From Platerodrilus igneus (Eukaryota > Arthropoda > Insecta > Coleoptera > Lycidae), in assembly GCA_036346225.1 (NCBI GenBank), contig JARFIW010001090.1, positions 310,001 to 374,000 on the forward strand: a stretch of 64,000 nucleotides of DNA. The letters run 5' to 3'. Under the pieces are notes generated by a model, which was not told where the DNA came from, did not search any database, and worked only from the letters and a program-made list of their open reading frames with translations. Below are positions 41,881-53,767 of this stretch, piece by piece (position 1 is the stretch's first letter; each line of letters opens with the position of its first letter). Position numbers and translations under genes: made by a program.

Positions 41881-43281
41881 ATGCCAGGAGATATAGGAAG
41901 ATATCAAATAAATTACATTCTTGTTAGACAACGGTTTAGGAATCAAGTAAAAAACTGTAGAAGCTACCCAGAAGCAGATATAGATACTGACCACAACATC
42001 GTAATTATGAAGGCCGCACTTAAATTTAAGAATATGAAAAAAAGGAGCGGAAAAAGGCACTTGGACTTAGAGAAACTAAAAGATAAAGATATTCAAGGAA
42101 GATTCGAAAAAAAGTCAAATGAATTGCTCAAAGATATCGGGAAAATATCTAATACTAAGGAAGTAGAAACAGAATGGAATAACATTAAATCCAGCCTAGA
42201 CATGGCGGCCAGAGATATTCTGGAGTACACACAAAAAGAAAATAAGAAACCATGGATAACAAAGGATATTCTGAATTTTATAGAAGAAAGACGAAAATAC
42301 TAAAATAAATCAGATGAAACAGGGAAACAGAGATACAAAACCATAAAATGGGAAATTATTCGAAAATGCAGGAAAGCTAAAGAACAATGGATTGATGAAA
42401 AGTGCAAAGAGGTACAAACAAAAATGGAAATAGGAAAGACAGACGAAGCATACAAATTAATTAGAATGAATTTTAGGGATATAAAACCGTATAGCAAAAA
42501 TATAAGGGACGCACAAGGAAACGTCATCATAGAAAACGTAGAGAAAGTGAGTAGATGGCAAGAATATATAGGGAATTTATATGCAGGAGAGGAACTAACT
42601 GCATTAGAACAGGAATCAGACATTGAAAATGATGACTTGGCATATCCTATACTTCGAGACGAGTTTGAATTATCATTAAAGAGTCTGAAAAATGGTAAGG
42701 CTCCGGGTACAGATAAGGTGCAAGCAGAAACTATAAAAGCAGCTGGACAAGCAGTAACAGAACGTCTCTTCCAACTTGTAAGCTATATGTATGAGACAGG
42801 CGAGATACCCAAAGAATTCAAACGTAGCATCATAGTAACTATACCAAAAAAGAAAGGCGCGGATAAATGTGAAAATTTTCGAACAATAAGTTTGACAGTA
42901 CACGTGTCAAAAATATTAACTAGAATTGTGCAAAGACGAATGGAAAAACGGGCGGAAGAAATACTAGGAGAAGACCAATTTGGGTTTAGGCGAAACAGGG
43001 GAACACGTGAGGCTATTTTAGCTCTGAGAGTGATAATGGAGAAAACAATAGAAAAAGGGGAAAGCGTATATATAGGGTTTGTAGATCTGGAAAAAGCATT
43101 GGACAATGTAAAATGGAAAAAAATGTTTGAAATACTCAAAAGGATTGGAATGAGTTATAGGGATAGACGAATAGTACATAGCTTATACAAAGAGCAAACA
43201 GCAGTAATTGAATTAGAGCAGGAACGTAGAGAAGTAAACATTAGGAAAGGAGTGAGACAGGGATGGCCCTACCCCCATTGA
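41881..43281 (+). pseudogene. LINE reverse transcriptase, N-terminal two-thirds
   Basis: Two frames (41881-42303 and 42424-43281) join the endonuclease end to the RT. The RT has LKNGKAPGTDKVQAETIKAA, KRSIIVTIPKKKGADKCENF, EDQFGFRRNRGTREAILALR and motif A as VYIGFVDLEKALDNVKW with its catalytic Asp. It ends at INIRKGVRQG-type sequence (V-N-I-R-K-G-V-R-Q-G), where a frameshift near 43262 moves into the next frame. A stop at 42301 splits the two frames. Confidence 0.9.
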
Positions 43282-44147
43282 TTTTTAACTTGTACATAGA
43301 AGAGGCAATGAATACTGTCAAATGCAGGAAGACATTTGGAATTACTATGCAGGGACAAAAAATTGATATGCTTAGATATGCAAATGATATAGCGGTATTA
43401 GCGTCTAGCAAGGAAGAGTTAGAAACTGCTTTTAATGAAATGGAAACGGTTCTAACAGAGAGATACGGTATGAAAATTAACAAAACTGAAACTATAATTC
43501 TAGTATGCAAAGGTGGAAAAAATAAATCAAAAACAAGAATACAAGTATGTAACACGAACTTACAAGAGGTTAAGGATTTCTGCTACCTAGGAAGCCAAAT
43601 AACGCAAGATGGAAAAAGCACAAAAGATATAAAACAAAGATTAGCACAAGGTCGTGCTACATTTAACAAGAAAAAGCAATTACTGTGCTCAAAGACCACA
43701 AACATAGAAACAAGGAAAAGATTGCTTAAAACATATGTGTGGAGCACAGCACTGTACGGCTGTGAAGCCTGGACAGTAGGAGAAGCGGACAAAAAAAAGA
43801 TAGAAGCTTTTGAAATGTGGTGCTACAGACGTATGATGAAGATATCATGGACAGACAAAGTTAAGAACGAAGAGGTACTAAAAATGGTAGGGGAAGAAAG
43901 AAATATGTGGAAAACGGTAAAAAATAGGAGAGATAGGATGATAGGCCACATACTACGGCATGAGGGAATAGTGTGGAATATATTAGAAGCAGAGATAGGA
44001 AAAAAGAGAAGAAGAGGCAGACCTAGGTTAGACTACTGCACACAGATAGTAAAAGATGTAGGCTGTAGGGGTTTCAGGGAGATGTGTAGGCTAGCCCAGA
44101 ATAGAAATCAATGGAGGTACGCATCCAACCAATCCCAAGATGGATAA
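43263..44147 (+). pseudogene. LINE reverse transcriptase C-terminal part
   Basis: 294 codons remain open. PPLIFNLYIEEAMNTVKCRK leads to motif C, which reads LRYANDIAVLAS: the first catalytic Asp of YADD is Asn, a single G-to-A change, so this copy could not polymerise. KINKTETIILVCKGG and FCYLGSQITQDGKSTKDI follow. The C-terminal segment (WCYRRMMKISWTDKVKNEEV … GHILRHEGIVWNIL … KRRRGRPRLDY) is typical of this LINE group. There is no RNase H domain. Confidence 0.92.
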
Positions 44148-44389
44148 ACTAATGACGAAAAGATAACTGTGCTTAAACATGATGATTATTATAAGTAACA
44201 AGAATTGGTTGGGCAATATTCTCGAATAATGTTAAGTGTGTTAAAAGATTTACTGGAAGACCATTATTTGGACAAATGTCTAAGTGTTGGGGGATCTTGG
44301 TAGCCACAGGTTGCTTAACCTCCTTCACTGAATCTCGGTAAATAGGGCATAAAATTAGAAAACAATAGAAGGGGAACGAGCTGAATACG

Positions 44390-45204
44390 CATGCTGTGTA
44401 AGAATTTAAGGGAACTATGTAGGCTAGCTCAGAATATAAATAAGTTCAGGTACGTGTCCAACCAGTTTTAAGACGGAAAACCTAATGACGAAAAAATAAT
44501 CACAGATAAATCGGATAATTAGTATAAACAACTAGTTGTTGGTTGCGAAATATCTCCAACTAATGTTGGCTGTGCGAAAAGATAAATTGGAAAATATATT
44601 AACTCGCTAAATGATTAAGTGTTGGGGGAACTTGGCAGCCACAGGTTGCTTACCTCCCTTCACAACCACTAAAGGTCGGAGAAATAGGGCATATAACTGT
44701 AAAACAATAGAAGGTGATCGAACTGCATCTAGCAAGAAACAACAGCGTCTATGAGGAAAGGCAACAAATATAGAACAAGAAGAAAATTGTTGAAAGCATG
44801 TGTGGAGTAAAGCACAGTATGCCTATGAAATACGGGCAGTCTGAAACGCAGTCAGAAAAACGGTAGCAGCCTTTTGAAATGCTGTGCTTTAGATGTATGA
44901 GGACGATAGCATGGACAGACAAAGATAATAACAAATAAGTTATAGAAATAGTAGGGGAGCAAGGATATCTGGGGGAAAAGAGAAATAGAAGGGCGGAATA
45001 TGTTCTAAGGCATTTTGGGGAATAGTATGGGATATATTACAAGCAGAGATAAGAAAAAAGAGGTAGATGTAGACCTAGATGAGATAGTTATAGATGCAAA
45101 CGGTGCAAATTTCAGGGAAATCTGTAGGTTAGTTCAGAATAGGAAACAATGATGGTACACGTCTAACCAGTTCTAGGACTGAAGACCTAACGATGATGAT
45201 GAAG
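44390..45204 (+). repeat. Two additional 3'-end copies of the LINE in tandem
   Basis: Copy two (about 44390-44704) repeats the last coding bases and 3' UTR of copy one, including 'aagtgttgggggaacttgg' and 'agccacaggttgctta' (compare 44280-44320). Copy three (44705-45204) restarts further upstream, matching about 43670-44150, and ends in a gatgatgatgaag tail. Both are non-coding through many stops. Confidence 0.85.
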
Positions 45205-45215
45205 AGGTTTATATT
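45205..45215. repeat. LINE array target-site duplication, right
   Basis: AGGTTTATATT directly follows the gatgatgatga tail of the last LINE copy and matches 40863-40873. Confidence 0.75.
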
Positions 45216-46006
45216 GCTATAAGAATTCATTACATTAACAAGTGTAAAAACTTAGAACAAGTTAGAATACGGCAACACGGGGCAGCTGTTCCATCAAAAC
45301 TATTAAACACGATTTTGCAGTCACTCAGTGGAGTTTAGTTGCACTATTATAAACCAGTATTTAATTAACTTGTCATAAACGAGCTTAAGTTATCTTTTAA
45401 GACAGGATAGAATTTGCAGATACGCCCACTTAGAACTTTCTTCAAGCGCGCTGCGTATACATAACATAGGGTCACTAGCATTCAGCTTTATTATTTGGTT
45501 TGATTGTACATGTTATTTACAAGGATGCATTTTTTTACTTTAGTGATCGTTGTTTAGTTTCATTATAAATTGGTATTTATATTATTTTAAAATACACTGA
45601 GTGTCAATTGAAATATAAATCGTTGGGAATTACTCCGTTATGAAAAAGTAAAAAACAAGTTTAGTTATCTTATAACTACTAATTGAACAAAGATAGATAT
45701 TGTTAACGCTAAAACGCAGTACTACAGTATTTACTCATTTTTCCCAAGAAATTTAATTTTTAATTGAATGAAATAGAAAACTAACTGCAGCAACAAAACT
45801 ACAGATTTACGCTATTTGTAGGTAGTATCAATTTATTTTGAAGAGTAGTAATACAATTAAACGTAAATTCAAATATTTCAATTGATACGCACTGTAAGTA
45901 TTGATACTAACTAATTGAAAATTGAAATAGTACCTGTACCGGTTCTATAGCTCAAATCTTACAGACAATTGCAATAGTGAAAATAGTGAGTATTGTTGTT
46001 TTCGAA
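45216..46006. other. AT-rich DNA, no recognised gene
   Basis: No family match. This may hold the 3' end of the P-like element or the 5' end of the Mutator-like element; I found no terminal repeats. Confidence 0.4.
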
Positions 46007-47290
46007 ATGGGTAACGGCAATTATAAACCAAGAACGCGTGCAACTAATAGAAGTAGAACCAAACGAACCAAAAATATTCGAGTAACAAAAGCAATAAATT
46101 CTGAACTAAAAACTATCGAATTGCATATGCGTAGGTAAGTATGCTAAAATAATAAAATATTCTGTGTGTCTCGATTTGATGCGTCAATAATCCAGATAGC
46201 GATACTACATGTGTGTAAAGTTAGCACCCCCTTTTGAAAATTATGTTTTTGATAATTGTTCCAGGTTGTTCTACCCTTGTACCACATTTTTCCAATTTGA
46301 CTTACAAAAAGTTAGCCAATATAATGAAACAGGAAGATGAAGGGTATGTTTTACTCTTTTCGATATAGTACAAAAATCGATTTTGGGGTATCTGATGGTG
46401 GTGCGAGATTCATACTTTATAATTTATATAGGGCCGCTAGACGGCCGCGTCTCCAATGCTCTACCCGAAGGTACTACATTCGGTTTTTCCGCGAAAAAGA
46501 GGTTCCAACAAACAAATGTTTTTCCGTATTTTCAAGAATCGTTTTTCAGGCGGAGTTGTCCTTTTGGAACAATGTTTGGAACAACTAGAACACTGTTCAA
46601 CGAGGATCAAACCTTTGATTTGTGAAAAAAGGGGTGCTAGTATTAAAATGGGGTTTTCCGCTTATTCGAGAAATCGTTTGGAATAAAATAATATTGATTA
46701 GGAACAACATAGCATAACGTTAGAACAATCTGGAACAACTTTCAAAATCATAATTTTTAACAAACGGGGCGCTATGTTCACACACATCGATTCTACGTTA
46801 CACATATAACATGGGGGGATATTTTTGAACGCTTTTGGAAGCTTTTTCTATCCTAATATATAAAAATGTTAAAATAAGTTTTGAGTCGTGTTTACAAGCC
46901 AGGATTAGTTTTCGCTTTTTGCATTGGGGGTCTGTGCAAAATTTAGAACGCGAAGACATAAGAACAGAACACAAATAATTATGCAAAAATTTGAAAGTGT
47001 AAAGGACTTTATGTTATTAATTTTTTTTGTGTAGAATCGCTCTTCCTAATATTGACGTTTTATTTCCGGACACCCTGTTAGATTATTTATGCATTGTATA
47101 TCAAGAAAGTTGTAGGACTAACGATACGTTAGCTTCCCGTCAGTTACCGGCTGGTGTTGATTTCATTGACTTGGAATCAGTTTGGAATAAGAGCAACATA
47201 AGTATTCCAAATAGCTCTTATGATTTTTCCAACCCATAGGGAACGAACGCCGAATTTAATGAGTATGTGAAAATCCCTAGTATTAATCCA
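46007..47290 (+). pseudogene. MULE transposase N-terminal exons
   Basis: Exon 1 (46007-46134) encodes a basic peptide starting MGNGNYKPRTRATNRSRTKR and ends CGTAG before GTAAGT. Exon 2 starts after TTTTTTGTGTAG at 47034 and restores the frame as HMRRIALPNIDVLFPDTL, supporting a 0.9-kb intron. Exon 2 continues QLPAGVDFIDLESVWNKSNI until a TAG at 47237 that looks like a Gln codon change. The role of the basic head is presumably DNA binding; I recognise no zinc finger. Confidence 0.65.
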
Positions 47291-47315
47291 ATTTCATAAT
47301 ATTCTATGTAGAATT

Positions 47316-48330
47316 ATGGCGGAGGAACTTACAATTGAAAAAGAGCCGCTACAGTATAAAGTTGAAGGCAACAGGATTGTCGACATCACTTACCTCTTGC
47401 AGAAGACACTGTTTCTTGCAGAGACTCATGCGCGTGTATGCACTGCAGGTAACTTGTTTCTTGAGAAAGAAAAAAGAAATGGCCTTAGTAGTATTCTGTT
47501 TTTAAAATGCAATACGTGCGACAAAACGTATTCATGTTCCACAGAAACTGCAAAAAATGCACATTTAAATCATGCAGCAGTATGGGGAATTTTGAGAACT
47601 GGAAGTAAATTTACCCATATGGAAGAATTTTTGTCAATTTTGTATATACCCTGTATGAGTAACAATCAATTTTAGTCAATTGAAGAAACTTTGCGCCAGG
47701 TAAAATATACATTCATAATTTACAAAGCAAAACTATTACAAATGTGTCCAAGGTTTGGAGCGAAAGCAATATACTTTCAATGGAACGAGCTGGTGAGGAA
47801 GAAAAACGCATTGCATTGGAAAATGGTGACATAGGTGACGACGGAATTCCTTGGATAACTGTTAATCTAGATGGCGGATGGGCCAAAAGGAGCTATGGTC
47901 ACAATTATGATTCTGCTTCTGGATTGGTATTCACTATGATAGTGACATTAGTATATATTGTAATTTTTATTAAAATTTTAGACAGTTATTGTCGGGCAGA
48001 AAACAAAAAAGTTTTATATGTTGGTGTTCGGAATAAATTTTGTATAATTTGTAAAAAATATGCGAATGAACATCAACATGTCTGTTTTAAAAATTGGGAA
48101 GGAAGTCGAACAGCAATGGAAGCCGATATAATTGTGGAAGGTTTTAATCGAAGCATTGATCAGCATAGGGTACGTTACAAGTGATTTATAGCTGATGGCG
48201 ATTCGAGCGTCTATGTGAAAATTCAACAAAATGTTTCATATGGCAACAAGGTAAAGAAATTTGCAAAAATAGTATGCACAGAGTATATTAAATGTAGTAG
48301 TTTTGAATTTGTAACCTTCTTTAGAGATAT
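47316..48330 (+). pseudogene. Mutator-like transposase catalytic region
   Basis: The first piece reads NRIVDITYLLQKTLFLAETH, KEKRNGLSSILFLKCNTCDK and AAVWGILRTGSKFTHMEEFL. The second reads ERAGEEEKRIALENGDIGDD and the strong landmark WITVNLDGGWAKRSYGHNYD, whose Asp is a catalytic candidate, then KVLYVGVRNKFCIICKKYAN and WEGSRTAMEADIIVEGFNRS. After a TGA at 48184 in the Arg position, FIADGDSSVYVKIQQ (a second acidic site) continues. This is the Mutator-like transposase domain seen in animal MULEs. Candidate introns of about 53-55 bp lie at 47700 and 47927. Confidence 0.85.
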
Positions 48331-49329
48331 TTGAAGTTTACAGGGCAATACAATACTACTCCATTTAATACACTCTTTACAAAGCATCAGCAATTGTATT
48401 TACATGCTGTAGGTTCAAAAAATAGAATGTACAAATCACCTCATAAAAAACTACGGCAAAAGATTGTACGCTGTAAAAAAAGATACGAAACAATTTTCTG
48501 TAACTGTAAGAAAATTGTTGACAGCAACAAAAATTAAAGAGTTGCAAAACATTGCTCAAAAAGCAATATATGATAACGCCCACGGTGATCTGTCTTGCCT
48601 AATTGAAGATCTAAATAATGGACCACTGCATATTTTTGGAAACCATATCAAATGCAAAGATTATTTTTGCGATAATGTAGGTGCAGTATTATCTGATAAA
48701 TGCAATTTAGTACGTAATTCGGGTTTATTACGAGTAGTGGAAGGTAGGCTTATCAGAGAAATTGATACCTATATATGAACTTTATATTTTTAGGAGCTCT
48801 TTCTTTAGTGACAAGGAAGGCCGGCTCGTTAATTGATAATGAAACAAACAATAGAGCTGAGTTTTTTATGAGCATTGTGGCTAAATTTAATATGGGCAAA
48901 CGACTAAATCTCATTCAGAGATCTTCCTATAATATTCGAAGTTACTTATCAACGTTAAGGTATAAGGAAGGTAATATCAAACCAGGAAAAAATAAAAATC
49001 ACTACATTTGAATTCACCAAACATGACTGAATTTGGTGATTTTAGGCTTTGAATGGCACCTGAGGTCTTGGAAAAGCTTCGCTAAGAAAAGTCCAGGTAA
49101 ATACACCAAAACATATATTAATAGACAAACTAAAAACAGGAAGAAGCTATTTGTAAGTGATGTGAAAATCCCTATAACAAAAGGTACTACTGGCAAACGT
49201 AAAACGATCAAGACTAAAGATCAAAATTATGGACCTTATGCTATTCAACCAGATATGGAGCAACACGTGCTAAAACAAGAATGTGATCGTGTCCTTGAAA
49301 CGTTAAAAGTATATAGTGATAATAATTGA
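48331..49329 (+). pseudogene. MULE transposase C-terminal core and linker
   Basis: Pieces in order: KELQNIAQKAIYDNAHGDLS and PLHIFGNHIKCKDYFCDNVG (48464-48778); ALSLVTRKAGSLIDNETNNR and AEFFMSIVAKFNMGKRLNLI (48775-49011), where Glu-Phe-Phe-Met-Ser is the expected third acidic region; then the linker SPGKYTKTYINRQTKNRKK and DQNYGPYAIQPDMEQ (49033-49329), which leads to the YqaJ domain in this family. Frames change at each join. Confidence 0.8.
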
Positions 49330-49559
49330 ATAATGACATATTTTATACTTGGAACGCTGTGGCGTAACTTCAAACTTAATACAACTTATCACTTTACCAC
49401 ACTAATACTTTTGAAAATCAATATACGTATGCGAACTGTGGACAAGTTAGTTAACGAAACATATATTTAAATTCTACAAAGTAGTAGTGTGGTAAACGGT
49501 AACCAATTAATAAATCCAACCAATGACAACTATTGCAGGTAACTATAGAGCAAGTTAGC

Positions 49560-50421
49560 GTAATCGCTGCTACCACTGTAGGTCAGTTCGATAACCCCTA
49601 TTACAAAATTTAGCATATAAATCGATTGACAACTTCTAACTTTGGAAATGTAATCAAGAGAAGGGTTGGAACCTCATGCCATAACTTGGTGAAGACTATT
49701 TTGACTCCTACAGCTTTCTATTCTGAAGCAACTGAATTTGGAAAGATGTATGAATCTGTAGCAATAAGTTTATTGACAGAAACTTTAGGCATAGAAATTC
49801 AACCCAGTGGACTTTATATAGATGTGGATTATCTATTTTTAGCAGCGTCGCCGGATGGTAATTTTTTCAAACTACTTCATTACAGCTTTCGTAAGCAATT
49901 ATTTATATTTTCTAAGGGTTAATTGGTCACAATACCTTGGTTGAAGTGAAATGTTTACCCAAAGTAAAAAAACATGGCATGACTTTAGAGCAAGCTGCAA
50001 AAAAGGTAGACAGTTGTTTGCAATATGTAAATGGGATGCTGAGCTTGAAAAAAAACATAATTATTATTACCAGGTACTTTACATTAAAGCTTTAAAAAAT
50101 ATAATCGTATAAATTGAATGTTTATAGATTCAGGACCAACTTCATATCTCGAAAAGGGACATATGTTATTTTGCCGTGTTTATTAGCAATGAATCGCCGT
50201 TGTACATCGAGAAAATAACACGCGATGACGATTTGTGGACAAAAACAATGCTTCCAAAATTAGAGTCTTTTTATATGAACTGTATTTGTCCGGAAATCGT
50301 ACGCGGGAACTTAAAAAAAGGACTAAGATGTCTTGATCCCGATTATATAAGGAATGCTCAAAAACTGAAACAGTTGGCAAAGTATAATATACTCTTCAAT
50401 ATTTCAATCATATATTTTTAA
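49560..50421 (+). pseudogene. YqaJ-type nuclease domain (lambda exonuclease fold)
   Basis: TTSNFGNVIKRRVGTSCHNL and EATEFGKMYESVAISLLTET carry the early helix residues, and IDVDYLFLAASPDG holds the catalytic Asp. Splicing out 49858-49916 joins DG to GLIGHNTLVEVKC, giving the E-x-K motif in frame. A second short intron (50073-50126) joins YYYQ to IQDQLHISKRDICYFAVFIS, another family landmark; a one-base loss in an A run sits just before it. The fold is an exonuclease in phages. Its job in MULE elements is not established, and cDNA or end processing is only a guess. Confidence 0.85.
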
Positions 50422-51316
50422 AAACTTTATCTTTTAGAAAAAAAGAAGATACGCTTGATTAGTGACTATTGACGTAGTGGACTAAGCCTACATGGGGGAT
50501 ACCACTTGTAAAAAAAGCACGCCGAGTACTTTACCTCTAATCGCATATATTTTTGGCGTTTGTGTTTTAGCGATCAAGGTAGTGTGGAAACGGGTATGGT
50601 TATATGGAATGATTATGTGCAAAATAGAAATCGTATAAGGTGTATTATATCGAAGTTGTTGATAATATCAGTGTACTTTGTTCTTCTGTGTATGCCTTTG
50701 GATGTAATAATTTATATTTAGTTTATGTATTAGAAACTTGCTAATGTTTTTGTTGATTTTTGAGAATATATGTTCAAATATATTTATATACACCTAATAA
50801 TGGGATTATTTATAAAAATGAGGTCTTTGGGTAGTTGGATCGGCCGAAAATAGACGTGATCTGATTAGCTAAAATCCTATCAGATTTCAATTTCTAGTGA
50901 TAAATAGAATGGTGCATTGCTACATATTTTGACATAAAACGGTTTTTTATTTAAAAATTTCGATAATTTTAGAATTTTAGAATTAGTACCAAAAACTTTA
51001 TTTTATACTATAGTTATCGAACAAATCGATTTTCAACAAACTCACTTTTATTGTAAACTACTGCAGAAGTTGACTTCTTCGACAAATTTTTTTCTTCCCC
51101 GACAAACTTCAGAGTACGCAGTAAACAAATTCACAAATCTTAATACCAACAAACTGTCACACTAACAAAACTTATATTCTTGCAAAATTTAGAACAAAAC
51201 ATTACTTTGCACCACAAAATCTCGAATACGCTTTACAATACTCGATGTATAAAGCACAACCACAGCATTTGTGTTAGTCATTTTATCGCCACTTTTTATT
51301 GATGGTGCCAAGGTAC
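50422..51316. other. AT-rich DNA, no recognised gene
   Basis: Short frames only; no repeats or RNA genes were recognised. Confidence 0.4.
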
Positions 51317-51889
51317 CAGTGGCGTGAATGTAATATAGGCAAAAAAGCAATGCCTACCCTAGAAAAAGGTACGAATTTATAAGTATATTTCATATTTTTT
51401 TATTTTAATAATATATTATCAAACTTAATTTAAATACATTTACATTTTCAATAACTAAAAATTTATATTAATTTTAATACTTCTAATAACAAATTAATTT
51501 ATTACAAATATTATTGTCAATATTCCGCCAAAAACAAAAAGGCAAGCACAAGCGCGCCCAGAATAACCGAATAGATGCATGCACAAGATATTATGAATGA
51601 TGCAACGTGTAAGTATACCATAACAAATTCGTGAAGGCACAAACAGATGATTCTATGCGTTCTTGCCGACATTCACAGGCAGTGCTTTTAGTAGAAAGCA
51701 AAAGCGTAAATCTTGGTCGCGCATTATCGTTTACCATCGATCGCGATAATTGCAGACTGGTAACGACTTGACCAGTCTTGACGCGTTCGCGGAGTAACTT
51801 CTTTATGTTGTATTCATTTTATCAATAATACAATATCATATACATAATAAATTATAATGAATACTTCTGTGACATGTGTTTACTGTTTG

Positions 51890-52548
51890 TGAGTGTAGTG
51901 ACAGTGCAGACATGAATTTCATTCAGAGATTAAAAATGAATAAATTTAATACTAAAACGTACAACGAAAAACAAGTAGTAATTGAAATCGGACGACTTGC
52001 TCAATCTTTAAAATCACAACAACAGAAAAAGAACTGTAAGTTTTATGATCAAACTAAACACTTTTTTTCAACTGTTAAGAACTTAGCAACATTTTTTCAT
52101 ACTAGCACCAAGCGTACAAAATTTTATAATTAATTTTGTTCAATAAATTTACCACATGTTGTACAAACTCGGTGGGTTTATAATTCGAGAACCATCAATG
52201 TAATTTTTAGTGAACACAAAAATGTGATTGAACTTTTCACTGAAATTACCGAAAAACCGATCAATTGGGGTTCAGAAACGCTTTCTGCAGCTAGAGTTTA
52301 TTAATTTATTTTAAGCGACTTTGAATTTAATTACTTTTTATCAATATTTAACAGAATTTTTATCTAGACTTATGTGCTTTTTAACGTAATACAGTCAAAA
52401 GTTGTAGATATTGGGTATTGCCATAAAAAAAATGGAAGAGTTTAAAAAACTCTTTGTTGAAATGTTCTATAATGAAAGTGATAGAATATAGGGAAAAAAA
52501 CTTTTTGTGAAGAACCAAGAAGACGAAACGTAAGTGATATAAAACTTT
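51890..52548 (+). pseudogene. hAT transposase middle region
   Basis: The sequence reads KHFFSTVKNLATFFHTSTKR and, after a frame change near 52135, LPHVVQTRWVYNSRTINVIF, with the T-R-W landmark of hAT transposases, then NVIELFTEITEKPINWGSET and, beyond a stop near 52303, FNVIQSKVVDIGYC. This matches zinc-finger MYM-type 1-like hAT transposases in the region just before the dimerisation domain. It is interrupted by BEL-2 at 52549-52554 and continues after 59473. Confidence 0.82.
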
Positions 52549-52553
52549 ACTAC
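52549..52553. repeat. BEL-2 target-site duplication, left (ACTAC)
   Basis: ACTAC is repeated at 59474-59478, directly outside the second LTR. Confidence 0.95.
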
Positions 52554-52970
52554 TGTTCAAAATTGGTTGTAATATTTTTAAAGAAAATTTCAATTTGCAT
52601 TCAGACATACTCGCCACGCCATCTAGCTGTTAAGTTCATATTTGCCAGAGCCTCTCTGCTGTGTGACGCTCTGTTGCTAGCTCAGTTCTATTCAAGCTCT
52701 TGTGTCAAGTAGTATAAAATGTAGCTAACGCTATATACGTTTAAGTTTTAAGTACATTGTCGTACAGTTATAGAATGCAGTCTTTCAATTTAATATAAAC
52801 AGTTCAATTACCGAAACGAAGTGCTTTTATTTATTTTAGCAATACCACAGCCTCGAGTTTATTTGGTACAGTCCCCAAGTAAATCCGCATACAAATAAGA
52901 AGAATAATCAGCCAAGAAATTATTGTCAATTAATATTTTCGAATAACGGCCTTATTCAAGCTTATAAACA
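52554..52970 (+). repeat. BEL-2 5' LTR
   Basis: 417 bp with TGTT…AACA ends. It carries a TATAAAA motif at 52713-52719. Confidence 0.97.
52713..52719 (+). promoter_or_regulatory. Candidate TATA box in BEL-2 5' LTR
   Basis: TATAAAA lies 160 bp into the LTR, where the U3/R boundary would be. It is identical in the 3' LTR near 59216. Confidence 0.5.
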
Positions 52971-52990
52971 TGGTCCATTCGCAGCAGGAT
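52971..52990 (+). promoter_or_regulatory. BEL-2 candidate primer-binding site
   Basis: TGGTCCATTCGCAGCAGGAT follows the 5' LTR without a gap. BEL-1 has TGGTCCTACGAG at the matching place, which supports this as the primer site; I did not assign the tRNA. Confidence 0.6.
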
Positions 52991-53767
52991 GTTTAATTAA
53001 CATATTTTAAACAACAAATCAATTAAAACGCATCGTTTCGGATAATTAATCACATGTCTGGTTAATTAAATGCAGCATCAATCTCTAATGAGTTCAAGTT
53101 ATACGACGAATGCAAGAATTATTCACTTCATTTTCATTAAAACGAGGTTCGTACAAAATCCTAGTTTTAGGGAAACGATCAAGACGCTTTACTTGATGCG
53201 AATTTGATGAAAAAGCTGTACTAAGCTTTTCAAGTTTCAACACTACAATTCAAAACTCCACTTTTGCGTGTGAGTGCGAGAAAGAAGGATATATTTGATG
53301 GTTAACACCGCTTCCTGCTTAGCACTTAGCAACAGCAATCCTTGCAAGTTTAAGAACAGGTAGGTGTGTCGTATCCTTTGTTTGCGCATCCTTTCTTTAT
53401 CTAACTTGTGGCAACAAATTTGCTCATTTCAATTTTAATATTTTAAATGCACATGTTGACAGTTTTAATAAAGAAAAACATTGTGTTTTAATTATTTTTA
53501 AGCTATGTGGGTTTATAAATAACACCGATTTATCAATTCACTGGCTGTAATAATTTGATTAAATTATTATACTAATTACATATTTCAATAATAAATACAA
53601 TTGAGATTGGTTCCTTAAGGTATAGGTACAATCAAACAAATTCGATTTAACTTTCATTGCTTTGTTACAAGCAAATTCACTTATAGTTTGCTGCTTTTCT
53701 CACCAATGGCGTACATTTGGTACGGCAATAATTTTTATTGTATTTCCTTTCTCAAATAATTTGTGAA
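52991..53767 (+). other. BEL-2 5' leader
   Basis: About 780 bp of untranslated leader with no conserved frame, between the primer site and gag. Confidence 0.6.

Larger units (their letters stand above)
40874..45204 (+). mobile_element. CFDP2/RTE-like LINE plus two extra 3' segments, one TSD
   Basis: A near full-length non-LTR element (40874 to about 44390) carries an apurinic-type endonuclease and a reverse transcriptase. It is followed by two further 3'-terminal copies (about 44390-44704 and 44705-45204) in the same orientation. The last copy ends in 'gatgatgatgaag', a simple-repeat tail typical of RTE-type elements. The whole 4.3-kb array is flanked by one 11-bp duplication. Coding is broken by at least two frameshifts and several stops. 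Confidence 0.88.
46007..50421 (+). mobile_element. Mutator-like transposase plus YqaJ nuclease element (MULE), decayed, intron-containing
   Basis: Exon-like pieces in order encode a basic N-terminus, a Mutator-like transposase core and a C-terminal YqaJ-type (lambda exonuclease fold) domain, an arrangement known in animal MULE-type elements. GT-AG introns are inferred at 46135-47033 (long) and at about 47700-47752, 47927-47981, 49858-49916 and 50073-50126 (53-59 bp). Stops at 47237 and 48184 and several A-run frameshifts inactivate it. Terminal inverted repeats were not found. Confidence 0.78.

Noticed and set aside
46337..46686. Overlapping frames of about 80 codons in three frames
   Set aside because: They lie inside the inferred first intron of the MULE gene (46135-47033), match nothing and conflict with one another.
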